From: Parabacteroides gordonii MS-1 = DSM 23371
GTDB taxonomy: Bacteria; Bacteroidota; Bacteroidia; Bacteroidales; Tannerellaceae
DNA: 64,000 nucleotides
NCBI RefSeq assembly: GCF_000969825.1
Contig: NZ_KQ033919.1
Span: forward strand, 3,112,749-3,176,748
Reading direction: 5' to 3'
Shown here piece after piece: positions 49,755 to 59,009 of this stretch. Both the position numbers and the translations under genes were made by a program. The notes under the pieces are model-generated. The model was not told the DNA's origin. It did not search any database and saw only the letters and a list, made by a program, of their open reading frames with translations. Numbering within the stretch: position 1 is the stretch's first letter; every line of letters starts with the position of its first letter.

Positions 49755-52739
49755 TTAGAATGTTAAGTTAACGCCTAAAGTGAAAGTTCTTGATTTGGGG
49801 AAGAACTGGCGGTGTTCGATACCCGGGGAAAGACCGGCATCCGCATCTGTTATTTCTCCGCGGAAGATTTCTACTTCCGGGTCGACACCCTTATAGCCAG
49901 TGATTACGAACAGGTTCTGTCCGGCCACGTAGACACGGGCTTTATCCAGCCAGTCGATTTTCTTCGTGTTGAACGTATAACCCAGTGACATGTTGTCGAG
50001 GCGCATGAAGGAAGCATTCTCGATGTAGTAGGAACAGATACGGGAAGACTCTGTGAGCTGATGAACCAACGGATCGTTCAAAGCATTGGTACCGATCAGG
50101 AAAGTATTGTTGCCATAGGCGGCACGCGGGTTGTTGAATACTTTCTGGCCGATGGAACCGCGGAAGAAGAAGCTCAGATCCCAGCTTTTCCAACTGAATG
50201 AGTTGTTCCATCCGAATGTCAGATCCGGCTGTGCGTCGCCGCAATAATCGCGGTCGTCGTCGGTGATCTGTCCGTCCTTGTTTTTGTCTTTGATGATGTA
50301 TTTGCCGTTTTCGTCGATCCCTTCGCAGATCAGCATATAGAATTGTCCTACCGGACGGCCTTCTTCAATGACGTGTGAGGTAACGCCTGAACCGCCGCGT
50401 AGCCAGGGATCGCCCGTGTAAAGGCGGCTGGTCGTATATACGTCGCTCGACAGTTTGGTGATCTCGTTCTTGTTGTGGGCCAGGTTCAATGACATGTTCC
50501 AAGAGAAGTCTTTCTTACGCAGGATATCCATGTTCAGCATGATTTCGATACCCTTGTTGGTCATATCGCCTACGTTGGCCTGCATTTTGTTGTACACGAA
50601 CGGGGGAGTCGGAACCTCGTAATTGTAAAGCATGTCGGATGTTTTCTTGTTATACCATTCGATGGTACCGTTCAGGCGGCTGTTGAACAAGGTGAAGTCG
50701 AGGCCGACGTTCAGCATGGCGGTCGATTCCCATTTCAGGTCGGGGTTGGCATTCTGGTTGATCTTGTATGCTGTCTGCCAGCTGCCGTCATTATAATAGA
50801 TACCCTCTGATCCGTATAACTCAAGACTCTTATAAGGTTGCAGGCCGTCCTGGTTACCGGTGACACCATATCCGACGCGGAATTTCAAATCGTTCACCCA
50901 CTTGACGTCCTTCATAAACGATTCCTGCGAGATACCCCAGGCTGCGGATGCGGATGGGAACGTACCCCATTTATGGTTGGCACCGAATTTGGAAGAACCG
51001 TCGCGGCGTACGGTAGCTGTGATCATATAACGTTCGTCATAGCTGTAATGGGCACGTGCGAACATGGAGATCAGTTTATAGGAGTTCTTATCGGAAGATA
51101 CGTCGCCAGTCTTCAGGCCGGTACCCGATTGAAGGTTGTTCGATCCCAGGTCGTTGGTCAGGAAGTTACGGTTCTGTGAAGTGAATGACGAATAATTGTT
51201 ATCTTCCCAGGAGTAACCGATCATGCCTTGTATCTTGTGCTCTTCGGCTGTTCCGAATACTTTTTCGTAGTCGGCTGTCCATTCCATCAGGTTGCGGTTC
51301 CAGGTGCGGTTCCGTTTCTGGGCGTATCCGTTATTGCTTTGTCCCTGTTTGGTTTCGGAGTTGTCGTATTGGCTGAACTCACTGGAATAGCGGCTTTTGT
51401 ATAAATTCGCTTTTACGTTCAGCCCGTCGATCACGGTAAATTGTATATCTCCTGCGCCGTAGAAATAGATATTATTCATGTCTTTTCTGTTCAGATCCTG
51501 GTTTTGCACCGGGTTTCCCTGGTCATATTCTGTGTTGACTTTGGTGAAATAAGAACCATCGGCATTGTAAACCGGGTACACGGGAAGCATACTATAGGCT
51601 AATACGAAATTGTCGCCATAGGGGATGCGCGCATCCGTCAGTGTAGCTGACCCGAGCAAGCCGATGCGCAGGCGGTCGTTGATGGCCCGTTGCTGGAACT
51701 GGAAGCGGAAGCTATAGCGGTTCATGTCGTTGTCGCGCATGATACCGTTGCGATCCAGGTAGGTGAATGAGGCGCGGTAATTACTTTTCGAACCTCCTCC
51801 GGAAAGGGAGATGGCATGGTTTTGTGAAATACCTGTCCGGGTCATGGCGTCGAACCAGTCGGTGTCGGCTCCATACTGGTCGTATACGCTGGGATCCTGC
51901 CCGGATTCTTTGGCGTAAGCTCTCCATTCGTCGGCGTTCATCAGGTCGGGCTTGTTGGCGAGGTGATCCATAGCGACGTATCCGTCGTAGGAAATCTGTG
52001 TTTTCGAGCCTGAACCTCTTTTGGTGGTGATCAGGATAACACCACCGGCTGCACGCGACCCGTAGATGGCGGCTGAAGAAGCATCCTTCAGCACCGATAT
52101 CGATTCGATATCGGAAGGCGCTACCGTAGTCATATCGCCTCCGGGAATACCGTCGATAACGATCAGCGGCCCCTGGTCGTTTTGCAGGGTGGATGTTCCG
52201 CGCAGCCGGATAGTCGAGCTTTTGGTCACGTCGCCGGAACCGGACGTGATCGTCAGGCCGGCCACTTTCCCTTGCAACAGGTCGGAGGCGTCTCTTGTTA
52301 CTCCTTTGTTGAAGTTCTCTTCCGAAACATTGGCAACGGAACCGGTAATTTCTTTACGTGTCTGTGTTCCATAGCCGATAGCTACGACTTCACCCAGGTT
52401 AACAACAGAGGGAGCCAGTTTGACATCGATTGTCTTCCGGCCTTTTACCGCTTCTTCCGTCGTGTTATAACCGATGAATGAGAATTGAAGAACGGCTTTC
52501 GAGAGGTCGTTCAATGTGAGTGTGTAGTTACCGTCTACGTCTGTGACAGTACCATTGGTCGAACCTTTTTCTACTACGTTTGTTCCGATGATAGGTTCGC
52601 CTAGTTCATCTAAAACTTTTCCTTTAACAGTGCCCGATTGAGCGAAGACAGCTGTCATACAAAGTGACATTAATGCAGAAAGTATCCCTACTCTGCAGCG
52701 TCTGAAAGAACTAATCGTTTTCTTTCCTTGCATAATCAT
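49755..52739 (-). CDS. SusC-family TonB-dependent transporter
   Basis: Protein of 994 residues: signal peptide (ILSALMSLCMTAVFA), carboxypeptidase-regulatory-like domain (VKGKVLDELGEPIIGTNVVE), plug (VVAIGYGTQTRKEITGS, SIRLRG-type segment, DASSAAIYGSRAAGGVILIT) and barrel ending in FTLGVNLTF. It imports the glycan captured by SusD. No STN domain, so it is not coupled to an anti-sigma factor, unlike the transporter at 59010. Confidence 0.93.
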   Translation of the reverse strand: MIMQGKKTISSFRRCRVGILSALMSLCMTAVFAQSGTVKGKVLDELGEPIIGTNVVEKGSTNGTVTDVDGNYTLTLNDLSKAVLQFSFIGYNTTEEAVKGRKTIDVKLAPSVVNLGEVVAIGYGTQTRKEITGSVANVSEENFNKGVTRDASDLLQGKVAGLTITSGSGDVTKSSTIRLRGTSTLQNDQGPLIVIDGIPGGDMTTVAPSDIESISVLKDASSAAIYGSRAAGGVILITTKRGSGSKTQISYDGYVAMDHLANKPDLMNADEWRAYAKESGQDPSVYDQYGADTDWFDAMTRTGISQNHAISLSGGGSKSNYRASFTYLDRNGIMRDNDMNRYSFRFQFQQRAINDRLRIGLLGSATLTDARIPYGDNFVLAYSMLPVYPVYNADGSYFTKVNTEYDQGNPVQNQDLNRKDMNNIYFYGAGDIQFTVIDGLNVKANLYKSRYSSEFSQYDNSETKQGQSNNGYAQKRNRTWNRNLMEWTADYEKVFGTAEEHKIQGMIGYSWEDNNYSSFTSQNRNFLTNDLGSNNLQSGTGLKTGDVSSDKNSYKLISMFARAHYSYDERYMITATVRRDGSSKFGANHKWGTFPSASAAWGISQESFMKDVKWVNDLKFRVGYGVTGNQDGLQPYKSLELYGSEGIYYNDGSWQTAYKINQNANPDLKWESTAMLNVGLDFTLFNSRLNGTIEWYNKKTSDMLYNYEVPTPPFVYNKMQANVGDMTNKGIEIMLNMDILRKKDFSWNMSLNLAHNKNEITKLSSDVYTTSRLYTGDPWLRGGSGVTSHVIEEGRPVGQFYMLICEGIDENGKYIIKDKNKDGQITDDDRDYCGDAQPDLTFGWNNSFSWKSWDLSFFFRGSIGQKVFNNPRAAYGNNTFLIGTNALNDPLVHQLTESSRICSYYIENASFMRLDNMSLGYTFNTKKIDWLDKARVYVAGQNLFVITGYKGVDPEVEIFRGEITDADAGLSPGIEHRQFFPKSRTFTLGVNLTF

Positions 52740-53026
52740 TTAATTTTCTTGGTTAACACTTATACTAGTTACTGAGAATTATCACGCTCAAATATAATTC
52801 TATTTTTTCTAAAATAAACAAATGTAAAGAATATAATTTATGAAAAACAAGGTTTGTGTGTGAATGTGTTATTTTATTTAATGAAAAAATATTTGTTTTT
52901 ATGTGTGGTTTTTCAGTAAATACGCAGACTTTACTGCCTGATAATAAGATGTCTATCTTTTGTTTTTCAGAAGGGTTGATTATTATAGGTGATATGAAAT
53001 TAGGCGGAAAGGTTTTAGAAAAAAGA
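52740..53026. other. AT-rich promoter region of susC
   Basis: No supported gene. It must hold the promoter of the minus-strand susCD operon, but no clean -7/-33 pair could be assigned. A plus-strand frame at 52856-53110 has no domain and runs antisense into the Fic gene, so it is not counted. Confidence 0.4.
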
Positions 53027-53926
53027 TTATTCGTTGTAGTCGATTTTGAAGTATTGAAGAATTATTTTGAATTTATCCTGGGCGGTAAGGCAGGTATCAA
53101 CAAGATATAAATGTGTTCTGTTCCATTCTTGTAGGCCACGGTAATAGAACCATTTCAACTCTTCGTCTATTATGAATGGTACAATATTATTACTCAGGCA
53201 TTCTTTGAACATGATCAGGCGTCCTACGCGTCCGTTTCCATCCTGAAAGGGGTGAATACATTCAAATTCTCTATGGAAACTGATAATATCTTCGATTGTT
53301 TTATTGTTAATGGCATTATAATTTGCCAAAAGCGTTTTTATCCGGCCAGGGACTTCTTCGGGGGAACAGGTTTTATTTCCTCCAACTTCATTAGGTAATT
53401 TTTTATAGTTGCCAACTTGAAACCAATCTTTCCTGCTGTCGGAAGTTCCTGATTTTAGTGTATAATGCAATTCTTTGATAAAAGTTTCTGTCAACTTTTT
53501 TGTTTTCGCTTTTTCGATAATCATGTCGATACATTTGAAATGGTTGGTTGTCTCGATTATGTCGTCGACGTTTATCATTTCGCCTGTAGCTCCGATTGTA
53601 TTGGTTTCAAAGATGAATCTTGTCTGATCGTGGGTTAGCCGGCTACCTTCAATATGGTTTGAATTATAGGTGAGGTCTACCTGAACGCGGTGGTATATTC
53701 CTCCGTTCAGTTTCATGTCTTTTTGTTCTTTGAGAGCATCAAGTAGCGGGTTTTCATTGAATCGCTTTTTGGTTTTAGAATCAGAGATTACAGCTTCTTC
53801 CGGAATGTTCCATGTTTTTCCAGTCAGGAAAGCCCCTGCTATTTTTCCTGTAGCACAATAGTGACGTATCGTCCTTTCCGGAAGATTTTGTTGTTTTGCA
53901 AATTCGCTGACTGAGTAATATTTCAT
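53027..53926 (-). CDS. Fic-family AMP transferase with N-terminal helix-turn-helix
   Basis: Protein of 299 residues. Residues 1-45 form an excisionase/MerR-like helix-turn-helix (MKYYSVSEFAKQQNLPERTI). The inhibitory motif SNHIEG (about 89-94) precedes the Fic core, whose active site HPFQDGNGRVGR is complete (about 220-231). Fic proteins transfer AMP or similar groups to Ser, Thr or Tyr of target proteins; the inhibitory helix keeps them quiet. The DNA-binding domain and the symmetric operators upstream suggest autoregulation. Confidence 0.9.
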   Translation of the reverse strand: MKYYSVSEFAKQQNLPERTIRHYCATGKIAGAFLTGKTWNIPEEAVISDSKTKKRFNENPLLDALKEQKDMKLNGGIYHRVQVDLTYNSNHIEGSRLTHDQTRFIFETNTIGATGEMINVDDIIETTNHFKCIDMIIEKAKTKKLTETFIKELHYTLKSGTSDSRKDWFQVGNYKKLPNEVGGNKTCSPEEVPGRIKTLLANYNAINNKTIEDIISFHREFECIHPFQDGNGRVGRLIMFKECLSNNIVPFIIDEELKWFYYRGLQEWNRTHLYLVDTCLTAQDKFKIILQYFKIDYNE

Positions 53927-53933
53927 AATTATA

Positions 53934-54007
53934 ATTTTGCCGTTATCGGCAAGAAATGTGGATATTTATATGCAAATATATCAATTTCTTGCCGATAACG
54001 GCAAAAT
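53934..54007 (-). promoter_or_regulatory. promoter flanked by twin operators of the Fic gene
   Basis: Two 24-bp arms (53934-53957 and 53984-54007) are exact inverted copies 26 bp apart, and each contains the palindrome TTGCCG-NNNN-CGGCAA. On the minus strand, -33 TTTG (54005-54002) lies at the outer edge of the distal operator and -7 TATATTTG (53980-53973) lies between the operators, with a 21-bp spacer. A repressor bound to both sites would close the promoter. Confidence 0.75.
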
Positions 54008-54079
54008 CATCTCAAAAAATAGAGTGTCATATATTGTTATCCATGCACATAATGAATTGTTCGTTTTGTAACATGTTCA

Positions 54080-55771
54080 TCATTGAATGATATTTCCTTC
54101 TATTGTAACGTCTTTGCATTCCCGTGTTTTTATCAACTCTTCCGTGGTGGAGGTTTTAGGAGTCAGGAACAAATTATCTGTGATTTTCAGGCCGTCGACC
54201 GATTTGGCGGAGATAGCGTCTGTCCCTGTTAACCGGAAACGGTTATTGGCGATTGTGATATTGCGGTGGACGTAGCCTTCATTCCGGTCGTTTTCGGGAA
54301 CGATGAAGATCACCGGGCCTCCACATTCGATAAAGTAGTTGTTACGGATAGTCACATCACGTGCCATGCCCGACTCGAACCAACTTCGGGCATCGTCTGC
54401 GATCAGGATACCGCTCATTTGCATACGGAAGAAAGTGTTGTCTTCTATGATAACCTTGCGGCGGGTGGATACCAGAATCCCGCGGGTAGGAATACGGGAG
54501 AAGTAGTTTCCGCGGATTTCGACTTCGGGAGTGTACGTGACATTTTCGATAACAAGCCCCTCTGTTTCTTTTACCTTGGATGTTACCGGTTTATCGAGGG
54601 TGATCGTGATTTCGCGTTCGTTTTTCATCTCTGCCTTTTTTACTTTTGCAGAAGAGAGGGATAACAGGGTATGCGGGTCGATGAATTCGATCGTATTACC
54701 CGGCAGGAACGACTGGAAGCCGTAAGTTTGATGGTGCATATATTTCACTACAATCTGGTTGGGGGCAAGAAACTCCGTCACGGCTAGGTGGGTACCGTGT
54801 ATGTTAATTGGATCGTCATGTGCCCCGGAGAAACGGGAGTTTTCGATGGTGATTTTTCCTTTACAACCGGACATTTGCACGAAATCGGCAAATCCGGCGC
54901 AGGTACGTCCGCTACCGGCTTCGGGTTCGAAAGCCATATTGCGGTAAGTGATGTTTTCGGACATTTGGCCGACGATGCCGAAGTTACCCAGGAAATCCAG
55001 GTGTAAGTTGTCCAATATTACATTTTTACTGAACTGGATCAGTCCGCAGGCCTGGTCGCGGATGCCGTCGCGCATCTGGAAAGTCAGTCCCGGCCGGGCT
55101 TGTGGTGTGTTATCGTAAACGAAACGGAGCAAGTTCGGTTCGAGTTCGATCGCTTTGCGAAGTCCGTTGAGGGGTGACCAGCTACGCCAGGTAATATCCT
55201 TTTCCGGGTCGTAGCTTTGTGCGATCCCATCGGATAGTGACCAGTTGTCGCCGACAAAGGAGAATTTGCCGTCTTTGATCTGGTAGCGTGACCGGGGGTG
55301 AATACGTACAGTCATGTGGCGTTCCCCTACTTCGGTAACTGTCAGTTCCGGTACAGTCGGATCGGCAGCCGTTACGGTGAAGTTACGTAAAGTAATATTT
55401 TCGCACTGGTCGATTACGAAACTGGTCATTTCGCCATGAGTGACGAGGTGGGCGCCTTTTCCGTCGATCGTTACGTTTTTCAGCCCTTTCAACCATAATC
55501 CGATATGCTTGGTCTGATCCGGGTTCTCCTTCTCTGAAGCAGTGTTTGAAATGTGGTAAAGTATCTGTGACGAACTTTCCCGATGAATGTTATAGTCTGC
55601 ATTCTGCAATTCGATAACAACGGCTTTCCCGTTATAACTTCGCGCTTTCTCTACGGCCACCTGAAGTTTGGTAGTCATGTCCCCCTTTTCAGGACTCACT
55701 TTAATAATGTTTTGTGCGGTAGCGGTAAGCACAAAAAAAGAACAAATGGTAAAAAGAATTGATTTTTTCAT
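54080..55771 (-). CDS. GH110-like alpha-1,3-galactosidase (parallel beta-helix)
   Basis: Protein of 563 residues with a signal peptide (ILFTICSFFVLTATA) and a right-handed parallel beta-helix. The segments GRTCAGFADFVQMSGCKG, SGAHDDPINIHGTHL and MHHQTYGFQSFLPGNTIEF match what I recall of GH110 enzymes, with acidic residues of GAHDDP as likely catalytic site. GH110 removes terminal alpha-1,3-linked galactose from blood-group B or linear alpha-Gal epitopes, which fits a gut glycan forager. It is a single gene without its own SusCD. Confidence 0.8.
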   Translation of the reverse strand: MKKSILFTICSFFVLTATAQNIIKVSPEKGDMTTKLQVAVEKARSYNGKAVVIELQNADYNIHRESSSQILYHISNTASEKENPDQTKHIGLWLKGLKNVTIDGKGAHLVTHGEMTSFVIDQCENITLRNFTVTAADPTVPELTVTEVGERHMTVRIHPRSRYQIKDGKFSFVGDNWSLSDGIAQSYDPEKDITWRSWSPLNGLRKAIELEPNLLRFVYDNTPQARPGLTFQMRDGIRDQACGLIQFSKNVILDNLHLDFLGNFGIVGQMSENITYRNMAFEPEAGSGRTCAGFADFVQMSGCKGKITIENSRFSGAHDDPINIHGTHLAVTEFLAPNQIVVKYMHHQTYGFQSFLPGNTIEFIDPHTLLSLSSAKVKKAEMKNEREITITLDKPVTSKVKETEGLVIENVTYTPEVEIRGNYFSRIPTRGILVSTRRKVIIEDNTFFRMQMSGILIADDARSWFESGMARDVTIRNNYFIECGGPVIFIVPENDRNEGYVHRNITIANNRFRLTGTDAISAKSVDGLKITDNLFLTPKTSTTEELIKTRECKDVTIEGNIIQ

Positions 55772-55852
55772 GGTATTTTTGTCTAATTGAATATTGAATT
55801 GTTACAAAGATAGGAGTTCGTATAAAAATCTCCAAATAAGAAATTTAGATAT

Positions 55853-56734
55853 ATGGAACAGGAAGGAACGAAATCCGGATTTTTGGGTAGGATTAGGAAC
55901 AGGATCAATGCTTTTCTTCATAATAAGGAGTTGAAGGAGAAGTTGTATATCATCATATTTGAATCTGATACGCCTAAGGGGAAGTTGTTTGATGTTTTTC
56001 TGATCGGATTTATTATTGCGAGCGTATTGGTGGTGATAATGGAGAGTGTCGTGACCTTTTCCGATCATTTCAGGCTGGCACTTCAGATACTGGAATATGT
56101 TTTTACAGCGTTTTTTACTTTTGAGTATCTGGTTCGTATTTATTGCAGTCCTGAGCCTAAAAAGTATATATTCAGTTTTTTCGGTATTGTCGATTTACTG
56201 GCGACCTTGCCTCTGTATCTGGGATTCTTCTTTACCGGAGCACGTTACCTGTTAATAATAAGGACTTTCCGCCTGGTCCGGGTTTTTCGGGTATTCAAAT
56301 TATTTAATTTTCTGGAAGAAGGAAATTTATTGCTGGTATCCCTGCGGTTGAGCAGCCGGAAGATATTCGTATTCTTCTTTTTTGTCCTGATCCTGGTTAC
56401 TTCTATCGGAACGATCATGTTCATGGTCGAGGGGACACAGCCGAATACCCAGTTCAATAACATTCCCAATTGTATTTATTGGGCGATTGTTACGATGACT
56501 ACGGTCGGCTATGGAGATATTACCCCTGTTACTCCTGTCGGACGTTTTATCTCGGCTTGTGTGATGCTGATCGGGTATACGATCATTGCGGTTCCAACGG
56601 GTATTGTTTCGGCTACAATGATGAAAGAACATAGGAAACGCAGCCTGCTGAGATGTCCGCATTGCCTTAGAACGGGGCATGAAGAAGAGGCCAAATTTTG
56701 TAAATATTGTGGTGGCAAGCTGGATATTTCGTGA
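55853..56734 (+). CDS. voltage-gated K+ channel-like protein with C-terminal zinc ribbon
   Basis: Protein of 293 residues with six membrane segments. S4 is arginine-rich (RTFRLVRVFRVFKLFNF), the pore loop has the selectivity filter TTVGYGDITP, and S6 follows. After residue about 262 a short zinc ribbon appears (CPHC...CKYCGG). Such a cytoplasmic zinc finger on a Kv-type channel is recurrent in some bacteria but its role is unknown. Stand-alone gene. Confidence 0.88.
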   Translation: MEQEGTKSGFLGRIRNRINAFLHNKELKEKLYIIIFESDTPKGKLFDVFLIGFIIASVLVVIMESVVTFSDHFRLALQILEYVFTAFFTFEYLVRIYCSPEPKKYIFSFFGIVDLLATLPLYLGFFFTGARYLLIIRTFRLVRVFRVFKLFNFLEEGNLLLVSLRLSSRKIFVFFFFVLILVTSIGTIMFMVEGTQPNTQFNNIPNCIYWAIVTMTTVGYGDITPVTPVGRFISACVMLIGYTIIAVPTGIVSATMMKEHRKRSLLRCPHCLRTGHEEEAKFCKYCGGKLDIS

Positions 56735-56754
56735 ATATTTCTATATTTGCAGCT

Positions 56755-56967
56755 ATGAGAACACTATTGACCACAATTTTTGCAGCATTGTTTATTACTT
56801 TTATTTTTGGTATCGGAGGATATTCTCTCTATCAGATAGAAGCAAACCCGGTGTTATTTCTAGGCATTCTTGGGACTGCTTGGGGCGTATCGCTCTGGTT
56901 ATTACTATCAACTGTTTTTAGCAAAAAGAGGAAAAGGGCTATTTCTTTTTTGAGGCATCGATCTTAG
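56755..56967 (+). CDS. small two-helix membrane protein
   Basis: Protein of 70 residues (MRTLLTTIFAALFITFIFGI onward) with two hydrophobic segments (about 4-24 and 33-53) and a basic tail (KKRKRAISFLRHR). No family recognised. It follows the channel gene by 20 bp and may be co-transcribed. Confidence 0.55.
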   Translation: MRTLLTTIFAALFITFIFGIGGYSLYQIEANPVLFLGILGTAWGVSLWLLLSTVFSKKRKRAISFLRHRS

Positions 56968-56973
56968 GATATT

Positions 56974-57102
56974 TCAGTCCCTTCGTTTGTCATTTATATC
57001 TTTCCAGGTATCTTTTATAACGTACCATATAACACAGACGATCATTACCAGCATGATTGCACTGCCGCCTACACTGATTATTGTTTTTATGTATTGATCC
57101 AT
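56974..57102 (-). CDS. 42-residue single-helix membrane protein
   Basis: Minus-strand frame too short for usual gene calling: one hydrophobic helix (IISVGGSAIMLVMIVCVIW, about 8-26) preceded by MDQYIKT and followed by the charged tail KDTWKDINDKRRD. The clean membrane/charge pattern suggests a real small protein. Convergent with the two-helix protein gene and 7 bp from it. Confidence 0.4.
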   Translation of the reverse strand: MDQYIKTIISVGGSAIMLVMIVCVIWYVIKDTWKDINDKRRD

Positions 57103-57217
57103 CGTTTTTAGTATTAGGTTTGTAGAAATAACTATTACTTGCTAAAGATAGGAATAAGAATACCAATATTTAGACTATCTGTAAAATAATTGCGGGGTTG
57201 TATAATAATTTATTGTC

Positions 57218-57225
57218 TATATTTG
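57218..57225 (+). promoter_or_regulatory. -7 box of the ECF sigma gene
   Basis: TATATTTG matches the consensus; a TTG lies 17 bp upstream, a weak -33. Transcription would start next to the ATG at 57233, so either the mRNA is almost leaderless or the start is the internal ATG at 57260. Confidence 0.5.
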
Positions 57226-57232
57226 TGTCGCT

Positions 57233-57790
57233 ATGGGTGGAGATCGTGAATCTGAATATATGGAAAAACTGGGGCAGGGAGATCATAAGTCTTTCGATGC
57301 CTTGTTTATGCTGTATCATCCACGAGTGAAAAATTTTCTGCTGGGGTTTATTAAGGATGAAGAGGAAGCGTGCGATATGGCGCAGGATATTTTCTTTAAG
57401 GTTTGGATAAACCGGGAAAGCATTTCGAAGGTGAACTCGTTGAAAGCTTACTTGTACCGGATGGCCCGGAATATGATTTACGATTATTATGAACACAGCC
57501 TTGTAAAAGAGTCTTATGAACAAAAACAACAATCTTCTTCCAATGAATACACCGACCTGATAGAAGAAGATCTGTACGCAAAAGAATTATCTCTCCTGAT
57601 CGATATTGCCATTGAGCAAATGCCGGAGCAGCGCCGCCGTATTTTTAAGATGAGTCGGAAAGAAGGATTGTCCAATGAAGAAATATCCCAACGTCTGGAA
57701 ATAAATAAACGTACGGTTGAAAACCATATAACACAAGCCCTGGCCGATCTTCGGGGAGTGTTGCGCGGAGCTGTCCTGTTACTTTTTTGA
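57233..57790 (+). CDS. ECF RNA polymerase sigma factor
   Basis: Protein of 185 residues: sigma region 2 (SFDALFMLYHPRVKNFLLGF, ACDMAQDIFFKVWINRE) and region 4 (MPEQRRRIFKMSRKEGLSNE, EISQRLEINKRTVENHITQAL). Its partner is the FecR-like protein encoded 67 bp downstream. In Bacteroides such pairs switch on the adjacent SusCD locus when the transporter is loaded. The first nine codons may be untranslated (see the -7 box). Confidence 0.92.
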   Translation: MGGDRESEYMEKLGQGDHKSFDALFMLYHPRVKNFLLGFIKDEEEACDMAQDIFFKVWINRESISKVNSLKAYLYRMARNMIYDYYEHSLVKESYEQKQQSSSNEYTDLIEEDLYAKELSLLIDIAIEQMPEQRRRIFKMSRKEGLSNEEISQRLEINKRTVENHITQALADLRGVLRGAVLLLF

Positions 57791-57857
57791 GAAAAAATCT
57801 ATTTTGAGCCGTGTGTGCTTTCCGCCTTCCCCGTCTTTAATATAAACACGGGATAGA

Positions 57858-58853
57858 ATGGCGAATAAAACAATACATACTTTACTTACAAAATTCTTCG
57901 GGAATGACCTTCCGGAAGCAACACAGATGGCCTTTCGGAAATGGTTTGTCGATGATACCTGCCGGCAGGACAAGGAAGAGGCTATGCTGGATATCTGGGA
58001 ACAAACACCCGGGGAAGTGGACGAAAAGACAAAAAGAGAGTTGGTGAAATTGCACTGTCGTATTCAGTCCGTTTCAGAACCGGTCGTGGAAAAGAGGACG
58101 CTGTTCCGGAAAATCATGCGTGTTGCTGCGATCCTGCTATTGCCTTTGTTGGGAGCTGCTGCCAGTTATTTTATCATGCAAAACGAGCCCCGGATGATCG
58201 AACCCGAGTGGATCGAATGTTTTGTGCCGAATGGTGAGAAAAAGCAGATCATCTTGTCGGACGGATCGGAAGTGTGGTTGAATTCGGGCTCATTGCTGCT
58301 TTATTCAGCCAACTTCGAAGGTGGTAAACGCTCGATCTACCTGAATGGAGAAGCCAGTTTTAAGGTTGCAAAAGATCCGGACAAACCTTTTATTGTAAAG
58401 ACCGGCCATCTGGCAGTGGAGGCTTTGGGTACTCATTTTAATGTGGAAGCTTATCCGGACTCCGAATTGACTACTGCAACGCTGGAGGAAGGGAAAGTGC
58501 GGATCGTTACCGATCTGGCACCGGATAAACCGGTTATTCTGTATCCGGATGAACAGTTTATCTATAACAGCCGGTCGGAAACTGTCTCCAAAGAGGTTGT
58601 CAATGCCGCGAAAGTATTGCAATGGAAACACGGATACCTGACTTTCCAGGGAGCCTCTTTCGATCATATTGTGAAAACGATCGAGCGTCGTTTCGATGTT
58701 ACGATCAATTATGAGACAGGTAAATTTGCAGGACGTAGTTTCACCATGAAGTTCAGGCCGGATGAAGGATTAAACCAGGTACTGGATATCTTGCAGGAAA
58801 TGATAAACGGATTGCATTACAGGATAAAAGATAACATAATATACATCAACTAA
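57858..58853 (+). CDS. FecR-like anti-sigma factor
   Basis: Protein of 331 residues: cytoplasmic N-terminal 80 residues that should hold the sigma factor, one membrane segment (about 88-108, VAAILLLPLLGAAASYFIM), and a periplasmic FecR domain (VPNGEKKQIILSDGSEVWLN, YLNGEASFKVAKD, YLTFQGASFDHIVKTIERRF). It receives the signal from the STN domain of the SusC-like transporter encoded next. Confidence 0.92.
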   Translation: MANKTIHTLLTKFFGNDLPEATQMAFRKWFVDDTCRQDKEEAMLDIWEQTPGEVDEKTKRELVKLHCRIQSVSEPVVEKRTLFRKIMRVAAILLLPLLGAAASYFIMQNEPRMIEPEWIECFVPNGEKKQIILSDGSEVWLNSGSLLLYSANFEGGKRSIYLNGEASFKVAKDPDKPFIVKTGHLAVEALGTHFNVEAYPDSELTTATLEEGKVRIVTDLAPDKPVILYPDEQFIYNSRSETVSKEVVNAAKVLQWKHGYLTFQGASFDHIVKTIERRFDVTINYETGKFAGRSFTMKFRPDEGLNQVLDILQEMINGLHYRIKDNIIYIN

Positions 58854-59009
58854 AGATGCAGGAGGATACTTTATGAAAAAAAGAACCCGGGAAGTCGACG
58901 CCAATCGGAACTTCCCGGATTTGAAATCGTAGAATACCAATTTATCGCTCGCCTGAAACAGGTGGGAAACAATATAATATTCAACTTTAAAAATCTAATT
59001 CACAAAGAT

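Noticed and set aside
52856-53110. 84-codon plus-strand frame upstream of susC
   Set aside because: No domain, AT-rich chance frame, and antisense to the end of the Fic gene.
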